From Solibacillus sp. R5-41 (lineage in GTDB: Bacteria > Bacillota > Bacilli > Bacillales_A > Planococcaceae), in assembly GCF_002736105.1 (NCBI RefSeq), contig NZ_CP024123.1:2038001-2102000 (forward strand): a DNA stretch of 64,000 nucleotides. Reading direction: 5' to 3'. The notes under the pieces were generated by a model that did no database searches, was not told the origin of the DNA, and saw only the letters and a program-made list of their open reading frames with translations. Within the stretch, counting starts at the first letter, position 1; each line of letters starts with the position of its first letter. This document shows, piece by piece, positions 26,827 through 35,168 of the stretch. The position numbers and the translations under genes were made by a program.

Positions 26827-27975
26827 CTACGACAGTATTTTTTTGGCGATAATTCCTTTCATAATTTCGGTTGTCCCAGCGTAAATGGACGTCACCGAAA
26901 TGTCACGATATCTACGAGCAATTTCATATTCCTCCATATAGCCATAGCCACCATGAAGTTGAAGACATTCCGCAGCTACTCGTTTTGCCATTTCACTAAT
27001 CCACCACTTTGCCATCGATACTTCTTTGACGATATCATCGCCATGCATATGTTTTTCGGTCAAGGTATTCACATAGTTTCGTCCCATGTCAATCTCTGTT
27101 GCCATTTCAGCAAGTTTAAACTGAGTATTTTGGAAATCGGCAATTCGGCTGCCGAAAGCTTTACGTTCTTTCACATAATCTATTGTCAGTTTCAGCATTT
27201 CTTCTGCTTCTACTTGAACTTGAAGTGCTACGACAAGGCGCTCTTGCTGCAGCTTTTCCATTAAATAATAAAATCCTTTACCTTCTTCACCAAGTAGGTT
27301 TTCAACAGGTACTTTTACGTCCTCAAAAATTAGCTCTGCTGTATCACCAGAATGCATGCCGATTTTATTTAACTTTTTCCCCCGTTTGAACCCCTTTGTT
27401 CCATTTTCAACGATTAGTAAACTAATTCCGCGATACGCGGGTTGTGCATGAGTATCTGTTTTACAAACTACAACGACGTAATCTGCATGGACGCCATTTG
27501 TAATAAACGTTTTCTCTCCGTTTAAAATATAGTATTCACCGTCTTTACGCGCAGTAGTTTTTATGCCGGCTAAGTCTGAACCAGCGCCAGGCTCAGTCAT
27601 GGCGATTGCGGAAATATATTCACCAGTAGCGCTTTTTGGAAGCCACTTTTGTTTTTGTTGCTCTGTCCCATACGTCGCGATGTAAGGGCTTACAATATCG
27701 GAATGCAAACAGATTCCACTCGCTAAACCCACCCCTACTTTTTCTAATTCTTCGGTTAAAATCATAGAGTAAGAGAAATCAAGCTCCAAGCCACCATACT
27801 GTTCTTCCACCCATGGAAGTAAGAAACCATTTTCGCCTAGCTTTAACCAAAATTCACGTGGAATATCACGTTCTTCTTCCCATTTTTCGTAATACGGATA
27901 CGCTTCTTTCTGGAGCATTTTTCTAAGTGCTTCTCTAAACATTTCATGTTCTTTTGTTAAAAAAGTAGCTTTCAT
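26827..27975 (-). CDS. Acyl-CoA dehydrogenase
   Basis: A full 382-residue flavoprotein. It has the signatures [16 protein letters not shown] and FITNG for FAD/substrate binding and [20 protein letters not shown] toward the C terminus, with the catalytic Glu expected in the YAGTTEI region. It makes the first double bond in beta-oxidation. First gene of the operon. Confidence 0.92.
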   Translation of the reverse strand: MKATFLTKEHEMFREALRKMLQKEAYPYYEKWEEERDIPREFWLKLGENGFLLPWVEEQYGGLELDFSYSMILTEELEKVGVGLASGICLHSDIVSPYIATYGTEQQKQKWLPKSATGEYISAIAMTEPGAGSDLAGIKTTARKDGEYYILNGEKTFITNGVHADYVVVVCKTDTHAQPAYRGISLLIVENGTKGFKRGKKLNKIGMHSGDTAELIFEDVKVPVENLLGEEGKGFYYLMEKLQQERLVVALQVQVEAEEMLKLTIDYVKERKAFGSRIADFQNTQFKLAEMATEIDMGRNYVNTLTEKHMHGDDIVKEVSMAKWWISEMAKRVAAECLQLHGGYGYMEEYEIARRYRDISVTSIYAGTTEIMKGIIAKKILS

Positions 27976-28094
27976 GTGTTTTTATTCCTCCTTAAGGTAT
28001 AAAATTTGTTTTCTGTATATTCTGAATTAAGTTTCATTTTAGCGGTCTAAATTCTAAATTGCAATGTTTTTTTAAACGGCGTTCAATTTTTAAT

Positions 28095-28141
28095 TTATGT
28101 TCAAACTTTGAATATCATTCATTATGAAAGTTTGAACATAA
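28095..28141. promoter_or_regulatory. 15-bp inverted repeat, candidate operator of the beta-oxidation operon
   Basis: TTATGTTCAAACTTT and AAAGTTTGAACATAA are perfect complements 17 bases apart. The space between holds a second small palindrome, TGAAT-ATC-ATTCA, resembling half of the FadR-type site TGAATGA-TCATTCA. It lies 120 to 170 bases before the acyl-CoA dehydrogenase gene. Confidence 0.5.
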
Positions 28142-28218
28142 AAAATATGTATTCTATTTGGTAGAAAAGGCTGTGATAGTGTGAAATGGATGGAATGAAA
28201 TTAATAAGAGGGGTTTAA

Positions 28219-28430
28219 ATGACGGATCATGAATCACTTGAAATGTTATAAAAAAATGGAACGAACGGAGTCCCAACTTGAAGTATTACATTACAAGTTT
28301 TGATGAATTCAGAGATAATAGCAGAAAAAAGCGATATGTTTGGTAGTTTTAAACAAACTGAACAAAAGCAAGAACAAATAATTGATTTATTTTCAATACG
28401 TTCTCTATTGACCAAGAAGCCGAGTTACGC
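28219..28430 (+). pseudogene. Degraded small gene
   Basis: After GAGGGG an ATG opens MTDHESLEML and stops at once. Shifted frames continue with MERTESQLEVL-like and EQKQEQIIDLFS-like helical sequence. This looks like a frameshifted small coiled-coil protein of the type common in Bacillales. Confidence 0.35.
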
Positions 28431-28456
28431 TACCTAAAACAATAAATGCATATACG

Positions 28457-28490
28457 AAAAAAGGACATGCTGCGCTCCATGTCCTTTTTG
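28457..28490. terminator. Bidirectional intrinsic terminator
   Basis: AAAAAAGGACATG and CATGTCCTTTTTT-like arms (GGACATG with CATGTCC) with A and T runs. Confidence 0.8.
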
Positions 28491-28513
28491 TTTTAACATT
28501 TAATGGTCAAATT

Positions 28514-29101
28514 TTATCTAATATACTGATAAAACAACCCGTCATTCGTATCGTACCATAGAATTTGGCCGTGTTTTTTCTTTGGCAGTCTTACGTTCAA
28601 ACTCCATTCAGGGAATAGTTTGATTAATTGGATTTGTTCACCCGTTGCAAATGCTACAAACGAAATATAATGCGCCTTTGTCATTGGGTGTTCGCTGGAA
28701 ATAGACCATTCATTGTCAATTTCTACAATGCTTAATTTTTCAGTGTCTGTAGCTTTTTTTGCTTCAAGTGGTTCAAGTTTACGACCGCAACATGAAATAG
28801 TGAAATTCCCTGTTGCAAGCCCAATGTTCGTACAATTTGGACAAACATAATAAAGTGACTTTTTCATATTTCCTCCTACCATTTCATTTAATGTGATTTC
28901 CCCAACTAATAAATATTCAATGGGTACTTCTAGGAGGGTTGATAATTGCGGGAGTAGTGAAATGTCTGGACATCCGGAACCGCGCTCCCATTTTGAGATG
29001 GTGCGGTCTGAAAGAAGCATTTCATCAGCTAATTGTTTTTGTGTCAGCCCTTTTTCCTTCCGCAGTTGATAGATGAGCTGACCAATTTTTTCATTATCCA
29101 T
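28514..29101 (-). CDS. XRE regulator fused to a desulfoferrodoxin-like domain
   Basis: The 195-residue product has an N-terminal XRE helix-turn-helix (KGLTQKQLADEMLLSDRTISKWE). A middle part carries Cys pairs (CPNCTNIGLATGN, CC). The C-terminal part contains SSEHPMTKAHYISFVAF, the HPMxxxHYI motif of superoxide reductase/desulfoferrodoxin. It may be a metal- or redox-responsive regulator. The full set of iron ligands cannot be confirmed by eye. Confidence 0.7.
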   Translation of the reverse strand: MDNEKIGQLIYQLRKEKGLTQKQLADEMLLSDRTISKWERGSGCPDISLLPQLSTLLEVPIEYLLVGEITLNEMVGGNMKKSLYYVCPNCTNIGLATGNFTISCCGRKLEPLEAKKATDTEKLSIVEIDNEWSISSEHPMTKAHYISFVAFATGEQIQLIKLFPEWSLNVRLPKKKHGQILWYDTNDGLFYQYIR

Positions 29102-29361
29102 GTGTAATCCCTCCTCCTACTTTATAATAATGTGCATTGATGTCCTTTACAACAAACGCTCCGTAGAGTTTGTGAATCCCCAAAATAATTTAAAGAAATG
29201 TAGCTTTTGAATAAAGTTCGATAAAAAGTAAGTTACAAACGCTAATTTTATATAGAAAGAAACCAACCGTTTTGAAACAAAATTTGATCAAAACAGTTGG
29301 TTCTTTATTTATCTAGTTTGGTTTTTATAATAAAGGTTGATTATTTCAGGATACGTAACTT
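29102..29361. other. Intergenic region with one terminator
   Basis: A hairpin at about 29258-29309 (AACCAACCGTTTTGA with TCAAAACAGTTGGTT) is the only structured feature. The cassette-like array starts just after it. Confidence 0.6.
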
Positions 29362-29390
29362 CAATTAAAGCACCCCGTTTGTTTAAGTAC
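29362..29390 (-). repeat. First, degenerate half-core of the cassette array
   Basis: AAAGCACCCCGTTTGTTTAAG is a mutated form of the half-core AAAGCCCCCGTTAGTTGAA, located just after the stop of the first cassette gene. Confidence 0.6.
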
Positions 29391-29405
29391 ATTTGAAACC
29401 AACAG

Positions 29406-29639
29406 TTATCCAAAGTTATTATGAAAACACCAAACAACAAGAATCATACTAACTATTCCCCAAGCTGTGGCACTCAATATCCACCAAATTATGGATTTAT
29501 CTTTTGTTGAACTTTCCTCTCCTTCCATATTTACTGTTATAAAAGCGAGCTTACTTTCCATACCTTTTTTCATAGAAGTGAGAACAACAAATCCGATTAT
29601 TATGAAAGCAATTGTTATCCAGAGTAATAAGTCCACCAT
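29406..29639 (-). CDS. Small two-helix membrane protein (array unit)
   Basis: ATG follows AAAGGAGG. The 77 residues have an N-terminal helix (LLLWITIAFIIIGFVVL) and a C-terminal helix (IIWWILSATAWGIVSMILVV) around a short polar loop. Unknown function. It is the leftmost gene flanked by the array repeats. Confidence 0.65.
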   Translation of the reverse strand: MVDLLLWITIAFIIIGFVVLTSMKKGMESKLAFITVNMEGEESSTKDKSIIWWILSATAWGIVSMILVVWCFHNNFG

Positions 29640-29682
29640 TTATACCTCCTTTTTTTGTGAATTACTTTCCTTCCAATCTTCT

Positions 29683-29768
29683 TTATTCAATTATCCTGCT
29701 TCTTTAGTTTAATAAGAAAAAATGCTTTACTCCTTCTTGAAGTAAAGCACCCCGTTAGTTGAATAAGG
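29683..29768 (-). repeat. Array boundary element, full type
   Basis: A palindromic core (TTCAATTATCCTGCTTCTTTAGTT), a terminator hairpin (GCTTTACT with AGTAAAGC, followed by T6 on the minus strand) and the half-core AAAGCACCCCGTTAGTTG. Confidence 0.8.
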
Positions 29769-29775
29769 ATTATAT

Positions 29776-29967
29776 AAAATAATATCTTGTGATTTAACCA
29801 AACATTTAAATCAACTTTCCCTTGAACTGACAATAAACGATATAAGTACCGATAAGGCTCCCTACATTTTGTTAAATCTGGAATTCCCGTAACCTTTTCA
29901 TAACCAGATTTAAACTCCTTTGCCGATTTTTCATCTAGAACGTATAATGCAACCTTTACTTGAAATA
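29776..29967 (-). pseudogene. Unknown gene fragment cut by a boundary element
   Basis: A startless frame overlapping the end of the next gene encodes LYVLDEKSAKEFKSGYEKV and a tail that reads into the boundary element. It seems to be the 3' part of a former unit that was left when the 93-residue gene was joined to it. Confidence 0.4.
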
Positions 29968-30237
29968 TGCTCTATATGCTGTGATAAAATCTTTTGGTGA
30001 AGATTTCACGATATACGTATATACACCTTGTAGCGTATGTAAATAGAGAATACCACCTTGATTTGCAATTTCTCGATAAGAAAAATCCATCACAACCTTA
30101 ATCGGAAACTCTCTATTCTGTGTAACGACCTTATCATTGTATAAGTAAATGATTCGGTCATGCTCAATTTCAAACTGTTCAATACTTGTCACTTTTCTTT
30201 CTATTTTTATATAAGGATGTTGCGCTATCAAGCTCAT
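29956..30237 (-). CDS. Hypothetical 93-residue protein (array unit)
   Basis: ATG follows TAGGAGG. The product starts MSLIAQHPYIKIERKVTS and is a small beta-strand-rich protein with QGVYTYIVKSSPKDFI near the end, somewhat like the DNA-binding or PH-like folds of competence/LytTR-type small proteins. No firm family. Confidence 0.6.
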   Translation of the reverse strand: MSLIAQHPYIKIERKVTSIEQFEIEHDRIIYLYNDKVVTQNREFPIKVVMDFSYREIANQGGILYLHTLQGVYTYIVKSSPKDFITAYRAYFK

Positions 30238-30276
30238 ATAATCCTCCTAAAACAAAGACTTCTTATTATTATATTA

Positions 30277-30444
30277 TCACAATTCATGTTGTCTATTTGT
30301 TTTAATTCCTCTTAAACGTGTAGGCCTTCCCAATGATGAAACATCCTGAATATTTAACCACAGTTTATAATCCGCGAATACTCCAGATCCTCGACCTTCT
30401 TTAATCGACTTCTCAACTTTAGATGTCCTAGTTCTTTTAGAAAT
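30277..30444 (-). pseudogene. tnsA: Truncated tnsA (Tn7-like transposon endonuclease)
   Basis: The frame encodes SKRTRTSKVEKSIKEGRGSG, ADYKLWLNIQDVSSLG and then RLRGIKTNRQHEL before TGA. This is the N-terminal signature of Tn7-type TnsA (KxxKYIKEGRGxG..Y.PWLTIQDVPSxGR). About 55 of the usual 270 residues remain. The ATT where the start should be, seven bases after AAAGGAG, suggests a lost ATG. No tnsB or tnsC is visible. Confidence 0.7.
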
Positions 30445-30480
30445 AAAAACACTCCTTTAGATTATAGTAATCCAAAGGAG

Positions 30481-30540
30481 TAAAACGGTATAACTTTATT
30501 TAAAACGGTACATCTTTTTTAAAAACAGTAAAACTTCATT
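30481..30540. repeat. Three tandem 20-bp repeats, candidate TnsB-binding sites
   Basis: TAAAACGGTATAACTTTATT, TAAAACGGTACATCTTTTTT and AAAAACAGTAAAACTTCATT follow each other without a gap. They lie just upstream of the tnsA remnant. Tn7-type right ends carry such phased TnsB sites next to tnsA, so this is probably a decayed transposon end. Confidence 0.6.
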
Positions 30541-30566
30541 TAAAATCTACACAAATACTAGTTTTT

Positions 30567-30662
30567 CCTTATTAAACTAACCTGCTGCTTTAGTTCAATA
30601 AGAAAAAAGAGCTGCATTTGCAACTCAATGTTATTCAAGTAAAGCCCCCGTTAGTTGAAGAA
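30567..30662 (-). repeat. Array boundary element, full type
   Basis: Palindrome AAACTAACCTGCTGCTTTAG, terminator GAGTTGC/GCAGCTC-type (here GCTGCATTTGCAACTC), then half-core AAAGCCCCCGTTAGTTGAAG. This is close to the array consensus. Confidence 0.85.
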
Positions 30663-30668
30663 CAGAGC

Positions 30669-30778
30669 TACCAAAACAAGGTTTGGGGACATACTGATCA
30701 TAAGCAGCCAAAACAAAACACCTAATTCAATTGAATTGGGTGTTTTGTTACCTAACTTTGATTTGGGAACGATTATTT
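30669..30778 (-). repeat. Array spacer of the second type
   Basis: It holds CCAAAACAAGGTTTGGGG, a terminator hairpin (AACAAAACACC with GGTGTTTTGTT) and the tail CCTAACTTTGATTTGGGAACG. A close relative is at 31521-31630 on the other side of the next gene. Confidence 0.75.
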
Positions 30779-31340
30779 ATCTTTCAATGTATTCCATATG
30801 CAATGCATTATTTTCCCATTCTTCTCTTAAAATACCCATACGAATTGAATCGTAATAAAAACCTTCGTGATAGCGAACTTTACGAATACGTGCTTCGATT
30901 TGCATACCTAGTTTTTCACCAACACGAATCATTCTTTCGTTCCCAGACCAAGTTGTAAAGCCAACACGAACTAAAGGTATAGTTGAAAATAGATGAATTA
31001 TCCATAAATTTAATGCACGTGTACCAATGCCTTTTCCCCATGAGCCTGCTTCATGTAATATTATTCCCATTTCAAGCCATTTAGACGGCTCATGCTCCCA
31101 ATAATAAGAAACAATACCTCGGACAATTCCACTCACTTCAATCACCCAATAGCTTTCATCACCAATCCATTCATCTTTTGATAACAGAAAATCTTCATAT
31201 GATTTGGAGTGATGGGGAAAATATGGGGCATCCCATTTTTTCCATTCTGGTTTTTCATCTTTATAAATGAGCTCCCATAAGCGAAATAAATCTTCTTCTA
31301 CTATTGGTCGAATCGTCAATTCTTTGTCTGAATACATCAT
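30777..31340 (-). CDS. GNAT N-acetyltransferase, RimJ/RimL type (array unit)
   Basis: The 187-residue product starts MMYSDKELTIRPIVEEDL and has the acetyl-CoA loop motif EAGSWGKGIGTRAL and NERMIRVGEKLGMQIEARIRKVRY. This is the RimJ/RimL-type branch that acetylates protein N termini or small amines such as antibiotics. The substrate is unknown. Flanked by matching second-type spacers. Confidence 0.8.
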   Translation of the reverse strand: MMYSDKELTIRPIVEEDLFRLWELIYKDEKPEWKKWDAPYFPHHSKSYEDFLLSKDEWIGDESYWVIEVSGIVRGIVSYYWEHEPSKWLEMGIILHEAGSWGKGIGTRALNLWIIHLFSTIPLVRVGFTTWSGNERMIRVGEKLGMQIEARIRKVRYHEGFYYDSIRMGILREEWENNALHMEYIER

Positions 31341-31520
31341 TTATCCTCTTTTCAATTGTTTTAGTTTCATTGAGATTGAAAAGAGAAAAATATATCTACT
31401 TTTCAATCACCTTTGTTACCTGTTTCATATTAATCAATCCTTTCTAAAATAAAGTTATCCTTATTTTATCACAATTTACATAAATTGAATATTTTTAGCA
31501 ATTATGTAGACTAAAAAACT

Positions 31521-31630
31521 TCCCAAAGCGCCGTTTCAGGACATACTATTAATAAGCAGCCAAAAGCAAACACCCCACTCACACTAGAATGGGGTGTATT
31601 GTTACCTAACTTTCATTTGGGAACGTTATT
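31521..31630 (-). repeat. Array spacer of the second type
   Basis: TCCCAAAGCGCCGTTTCAGG, a terminator (CACCCCACTC with AATGGGGTG) and TTACCTAACTTTCATTTGGG parallel the spacer at 30669-30778. Confidence 0.75.
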
Positions 31631-31674
31631 TAAAATTATTTTGAATGTATCATTGAGAAATGCAAAGTGGATTT

Positions 31675-32064
31675 TTAGTGGTACTTTTGCCAAGAACCTT
31701 CAAGTTGAATTATTTCTCCACCTTTTTTAACACGATAAACAACACCTCTATTTGGTGTAGATTTATTACTTACATAAAAATCACCTAATTGAATGACATT
31801 ATCGTAATCCCTTGATTCAATATAAAACTCTTCAGTAGGATATGTGTTCTGTAAATATTCTTCTAATCCATCATAACGTTGTGCATGAATATTTGAGCGT
31901 ATAGTAGGATAAATTGCGAAAAAAACAATATAACTTCCGACAATTATACTAACAATAATTCGTGCCAACTTTCTTCTTTTTCGAAAAATTATTAATGTAA
32001 TAACAACCGCTATTAACACAATAATTGCAATACCTATTAGAAATAATAAATCTACTGGATGCAA
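31675..32064 (-). CDS. Membrane-anchored hypothetical protein (array unit)
   Basis: A TTG at 32064 after GGAGGGGG is the best start and gives about 129 residues. Two N-terminal helices (LLFLIGIAIIVLIAVVI and a second near 40-60) precede an outside domain of about 75 residues with ESRDYDNVIQLGDFYVSN. Unknown function. Confidence 0.65.
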   Translation of the reverse strand: MHPVDLLFLIGIAIIVLIAVVITLIIFRKRRKLARIIVSIIVGSYIVFFAIYPTIRSNIHAQRYDGLEEYLQNTYPTEEFYIESRDYDNVIQLGDFYVSNKSTPNRGVVYRVKKGGEIIQLEGSWQKYH

Positions 32065-32224
32065 AAAATCCCCCTCCAACCTCAATGCCAATTAAACACT
32101 CGTAGTTGTATTTAATTTTATTATCTTTCCCAAAGCGGTGTCTGGTAACGATTTTTGCTTAATGATTGTTAATCAGGATAAACTCTTATCGCTTTCTGCT
32201 CAAAGTAAAATTAGTTTTTGGTTT

Positions 32225-32680
32225 TCATATCCCACAATGATATATATAATAATTGCCCTCAGACAGTTGTTTGGATATAGAACTGAATTTTTCAAATTTT
32301 GCTATCGCATAGTCTCTATCGAAACGCACTAATTCATCCTCGGAGTAATTATGGTAATAAATCATTTTTAGGATTTCTTTTGGACCATTTTTTAATAAAT
32401 CACTCCAAGCAGTAAAAATAGAAATAAGGGAAGCAGCCGAATGTTCATCAAATAGGGTAACGCCAATGTTATTAAAGCCTATGTGTTTAGGCATTCCAGG
32501 CAAGCTAGGGTTCCTGCATGGAATCCATGTAAGTGAATCATAAATATATTCAACTATGTTATCTTCAAGTCCAATGTATTCAACAATTAAATCTTTGTAA
32601 TGCTCTTTATCTCTCCAAAAATATTTAAAAAAATCTTCATTTTGTGTTTCGGTCTTTTTTATTAAATAAAAATCATGCAT
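32225..32680 (-). CDS. Hypothetical 151-residue protein (array unit)
   Basis: ATG follows GGAGGG. The soluble product starts MHDFYLIKKTETQNEDFF and contains SLPGMPKHIGFNNIGVTLFD. It resembles immunity-type or SMI1-like small proteins in composition, but I do not recognise the family. Before its left end a decayed spacer (32127-32160, TTTCCCAAAGCGGTG) remains. Confidence 0.6.
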   Translation of the reverse strand: MHDFYLIKKTETQNEDFFKYFWRDKEHYKDLIVEYIGLEDNIVEYIYDSLTWIPCRNPSLPGMPKHIGFNNIGVTLFDEHSAASLISIFTAWSDLLKNGPKEILKMIYYHNYSEDELVRFDRDYAIAKFEKFSSISKQLSEGNYYIYHCGI

Positions 32681-32774
32681 AAATACCCTCCATATGAATT
32701 AAAACCATTTAATGTAATTAATAACCATCTTATCATATACTGTTCATTCATTTGTTTTAAATATTTATCCTCGC

Positions 32775-32883
32775 TTTAATAAAGTATTCTGCTTCGTTAT
32801 TTGAATTAAATAAAGCCCCCAAACCATCGTTTGGGGACCATTTGAAATCCTTGTTGCATTAAAGCCCCGTTAGTTGAATAAGG
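32775..32883 (-). repeat. Array boundary element, mixed type
   Basis: A degraded palindrome (TATTCTGCTTCGTTATTTG), a terminator CCCCAAACCATCGTTTGGGG and the half-core AAAGCCCCGTTAGTTGAAT. Confidence 0.75.
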
Positions 32884-32896
32884 CTCTGCTCTCGGA

Positions 32897-33784
32897 CTAT
32901 TTGATATACGTATTGCTTTCAAGATCATCTTTAATGACCTCAGTAGGAATTATGAACTCCAAAGCGCCCATTGCCCCTGGTGCTACTTCGTATTTGTCAA
33001 AGCAAATGACTAACTTACCCTCGTTATTGATGTAGAAACTTTGATTTCTATCGACATTTACAAAAGATACCTCTTCAGGCTTTTCAACAATCCCCGCTAC
33101 CCAGTAGTAATTACTGCTATCTTTCTTATAATTTGCGATCATTTGCTCACGGATATTGTTGCTGATGTTATAAATGTAGTTATCATCTTTGAAAAGACTT
33201 GGTAATGTAATTAAAAGTTCGTTCTTCTTATCTATCGTATCGAATTGTCTTGCGGAGTAACCATTTGATGTGCTGACTTCATAACGCTCGATAGAAAGGA
33301 TTTGATCGTTGTCGGTCTTCACTTCATAACCCCCTTCGACTCCAATATGCCCTCCGCCCATGCTCTCAACATATTTCATAGCTTCCTTGAAGGCTTCATA
33401 TTGTGCTTGGGCTTCAACCATATATTTTTTATTCAAGCTTGCTTCAAATTCAGTGTTCTCCAATCCTTGTATAGCCGGTACTTTGATATCTGCTTTATAT
33501 GTTTCTTTATCTTCTTTAAATTCGTGGAAGGAAACAACTTTTGCTAGACTACCAATGACAGGCACGTCTTTTACTGAAGCCGCAAAGGATTCACTCGTGT
33601 TCACACCTAATACAAAAATTAGTGCTGCTGCCGCTACTCCTCCAGTAATTTTTTTAGGCAATTTTTTATGATTTTTATTGTTCTTCATTCCTTGTTTTAT
33701 TGCATGCCTAACAACAAAATCTAATTCTTCTGGAATAGGAATATTGTCATTTTCTTTTTTCATTTGTTTTAATTTATCATCCAT
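32897..33784 (-). CDS. Anti-sigma factor, RsiV-like
   Basis: The 295-residue product has a cytoplasmic N-terminal part, one membrane helix (ITGGVAAAALIFVLGV, near residue 50) and a large outside domain with SNNIREQMIANYKK and FYINNEGKLVICFDKYEVAPGAMG, the DUF3298 pattern of RsiV. In B. subtilis, RsiV binds lysozyme and releases SigV. It is encoded two bases after the sigma gene. It is a two-gene unit in the array. Confidence 0.8.
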   Translation of the reverse strand: MDDKLKQMKKENDNIPIPEELDFVVRHAIKQGMKNNKNHKKLPKKITGGVAAAALIFVLGVNTSESFAASVKDVPVIGSLAKVVSFHEFKEDKETYKADIKVPAIQGLENTEFEASLNKKYMVEAQAQYEAFKEAMKYVESMGGGHIGVEGGYEVKTDNDQILSIERYEVSTSNGYSARQFDTIDKKNELLITLPSLFKDDNYIYNISNNIREQMIANYKKDSSNYYWVAGIVEKPEEVSFVNVDRNQSFYINNEGKLVICFDKYEVAPGAMGALEFIIPTEVIKDDLESNTYIK

Positions 33785-33786
33785 TA

Positions 33787-34281
33787 TTAATAATTCTCCT
33801 CAATCATATCGATGCGTAATATTTGTAACGCTTTGTACAACCTTGTTTTAACAGTACTGACATTTTCGTTTAAGATCTCAGCAATTTCACCTAGTTTGAA
33901 GTCTTCGATGTATCGGAGTATAATCACGCTACGGTACTGCTCGGGTAGCGCATTGATTGCTGTATTTAAATCAACATTTTCATAATTATCCATCATTCCT
34001 GTATCTAAGTTAGATAGTATCTCGTCATCTATAACCATTAGTTTTTTCTGTTTCCGAAGCAGGTCAAGGGCCGTATTCACGACAATTCGATAGAACCATG
34101 TTCTGATATACTCAGGATTTTTTAATGAATTCTTATTAGAGAACGCTTTATTAATGGCATCATGCACCACATCAAGTGCATCTTCCCGATTTTGTACATA
34201 TTGGTAAGCCAGTCTGTAGTACTTTTCTTGATTCTGCATCACAAAATCTGCGATGTTTGTCCCTAAATCTGTTTTGTTCAT
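33787..34281 (-). CDS. ECF sigma factor, SigV-like
   Basis: The 164-residue product has region 2 (DALDVVHDAINKAFSN, YIRTWFYRIVVNTALDLLRK) and region 4 (ALPEQYRSVIILRYIEDFKLGEIAEIL). With the RsiV-like gene it forms a lysozyme- or envelope-stress-type switch. An ECF-type promoter lies 56 bases upstream, so it may activate itself. Confidence 0.85.
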   Translation of the reverse strand: MNKTDLGTNIADFVMQNQEKYYRLAYQYVQNREDALDVVHDAINKAFSNKNSLKNPEYIRTWFYRIVVNTALDLLRKQKKLMVIDDEILSNLDTGMMDNYENVDLNTAINALPEQYRSVIILRYIEDFKLGEIAEILNENVSTVKTRLYKALQILRIDMIEENY

Positions 34282-34336
34282 CTTTTACAACTTCTCCTTA
34301 AGGTGAAAATTCATTATAAGTGCACTCTATAAGTTT

Positions 34337-34363
34337 GACGTACAGCTAATCTAAAAAGTTTGC
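34337..34363 (-). promoter_or_regulatory. Candidate ECF promoter of the sigma/anti-sigma pair
   Basis: On the minus strand GCAAAC is followed after 17 bases by CGTC. This fits the AAC...CGTC pattern of autoregulated ECF sigma genes. Confidence 0.5.
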
Positions 34364-34490
34364 TAACACAAATAAAATATAACAATTCAATTAATCTTCT
34401 TTTATTACGTTACTGATAATGTAAGATTAACAACAAAACAAGTAAACTATCTAGATGTCGATAAAATTTTCACACTTCACAAAAAGTCGT

Positions 34491-34550
34491 TCTTATTAAA
34501 CTAACCTGCTTCGTTAGTTTAATAAGAAAAAGGCTATGTTATAATTAAGG
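34491..34550 (-). repeat. Array boundary element, palindrome with partial spacer
   Basis: CTTATTAAACTAACCTGCTT and CGTTAGTTTAATAAG form a long palindrome. AAAAAGGCTATGTTATAA follows, a tail seen again near 60250. Confidence 0.8.
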
Positions 34551-34760
34551 AATCCGCTGTATATGCAAGATTTTATTCAAAATATGATCCAGTTCAATTT
34601 CTTTTGAACAGCATTGAAAGCTTTGTTGTATCTAAGTTCTAACGATAGTGCAAAAAAAGGTGTATATGAATGAAATACAGAAAAACACTTAATACATTGG
34701 TATGACAATGTTTTAAGTGTTTTATCTCGTCCCAAAACTTTTATTTGGGAACGTTATTTT
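34551..34760 (-). repeat. Spacer of the second type, no gene
   Basis: AAAACACTTAATACATTG with CAATGTTTTAAGTGTTTT makes a strong terminator at 34681-34722, and TTTATTTGGGAACGTTATTT follows. No open frame with a ribosome binding site is seen in 34551-34680. Confidence 0.65.
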
Positions 34761-34775
34761 ACTTTGTATGCATGG

Positions 34776-34994
34776 TTATACAGATGCTCTTTTATTAATA
34801 ATAAATAAAAATATAAGATGGCATATAGCAATGAAAATAAATAAACCACCTAACAATACTAGAGAAAACCATTTTAATTCAGGTGTTTGAACTACACCAG
34901 CAGCATCTACTTCTCTAGTATAAATAAATGTAGCTAAACCGCCAAATACGACAATCCAAAAAGCAGTAAGCGTCCACCATATTTTTTTAATCAT
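34776..34994 (-). CDS. DUF3923 family small membrane protein (array unit)
   Basis: ATG follows AAAAGGAGG. The 72 residues begin MIKKIWWTLTAFWIVVFGG, followed by TREVDAAGVVQTPELKW and a second helix. This matches DUF3923, small two-helix proteins of Bacillales and Lactobacillales with unknown function. Confidence 0.75.
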   Translation of the reverse strand: MIKKIWWTLTAFWIVVFGGLATFIYTREVDAAGVVQTPELKWFSLVLLGGLFIFIAICHLIFLFIINKRASV

Positions 34995-35087
34995 TTTTAT
35001 TCCTCCTTTTAATTAAATCTACGGAAAGAGGTTAATGGAGTTTCATATTTTCCCCAAAAATATATTTAAAATCAAATCAAAGTATAG

Positions 35088-35158
35088 TTCCCAAAGCATC
35101 CTTTGGGAAGATTATTGAAATGCTTGTTGCACTAAAGCCCCTTTTATTTGAAGAAGGG
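35088..35158 (-). repeat. Array boundary element, third type
   Basis: TTCCCAAAGCATCCTTTGGGAA hairpin, then AAATGCTTGTTGCACTAAAG and the half-core CCCCTTTTATTTGAAG, slightly decayed. Confidence 0.75.
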
Positions 35159-35168
35159 AGTATTAGAA

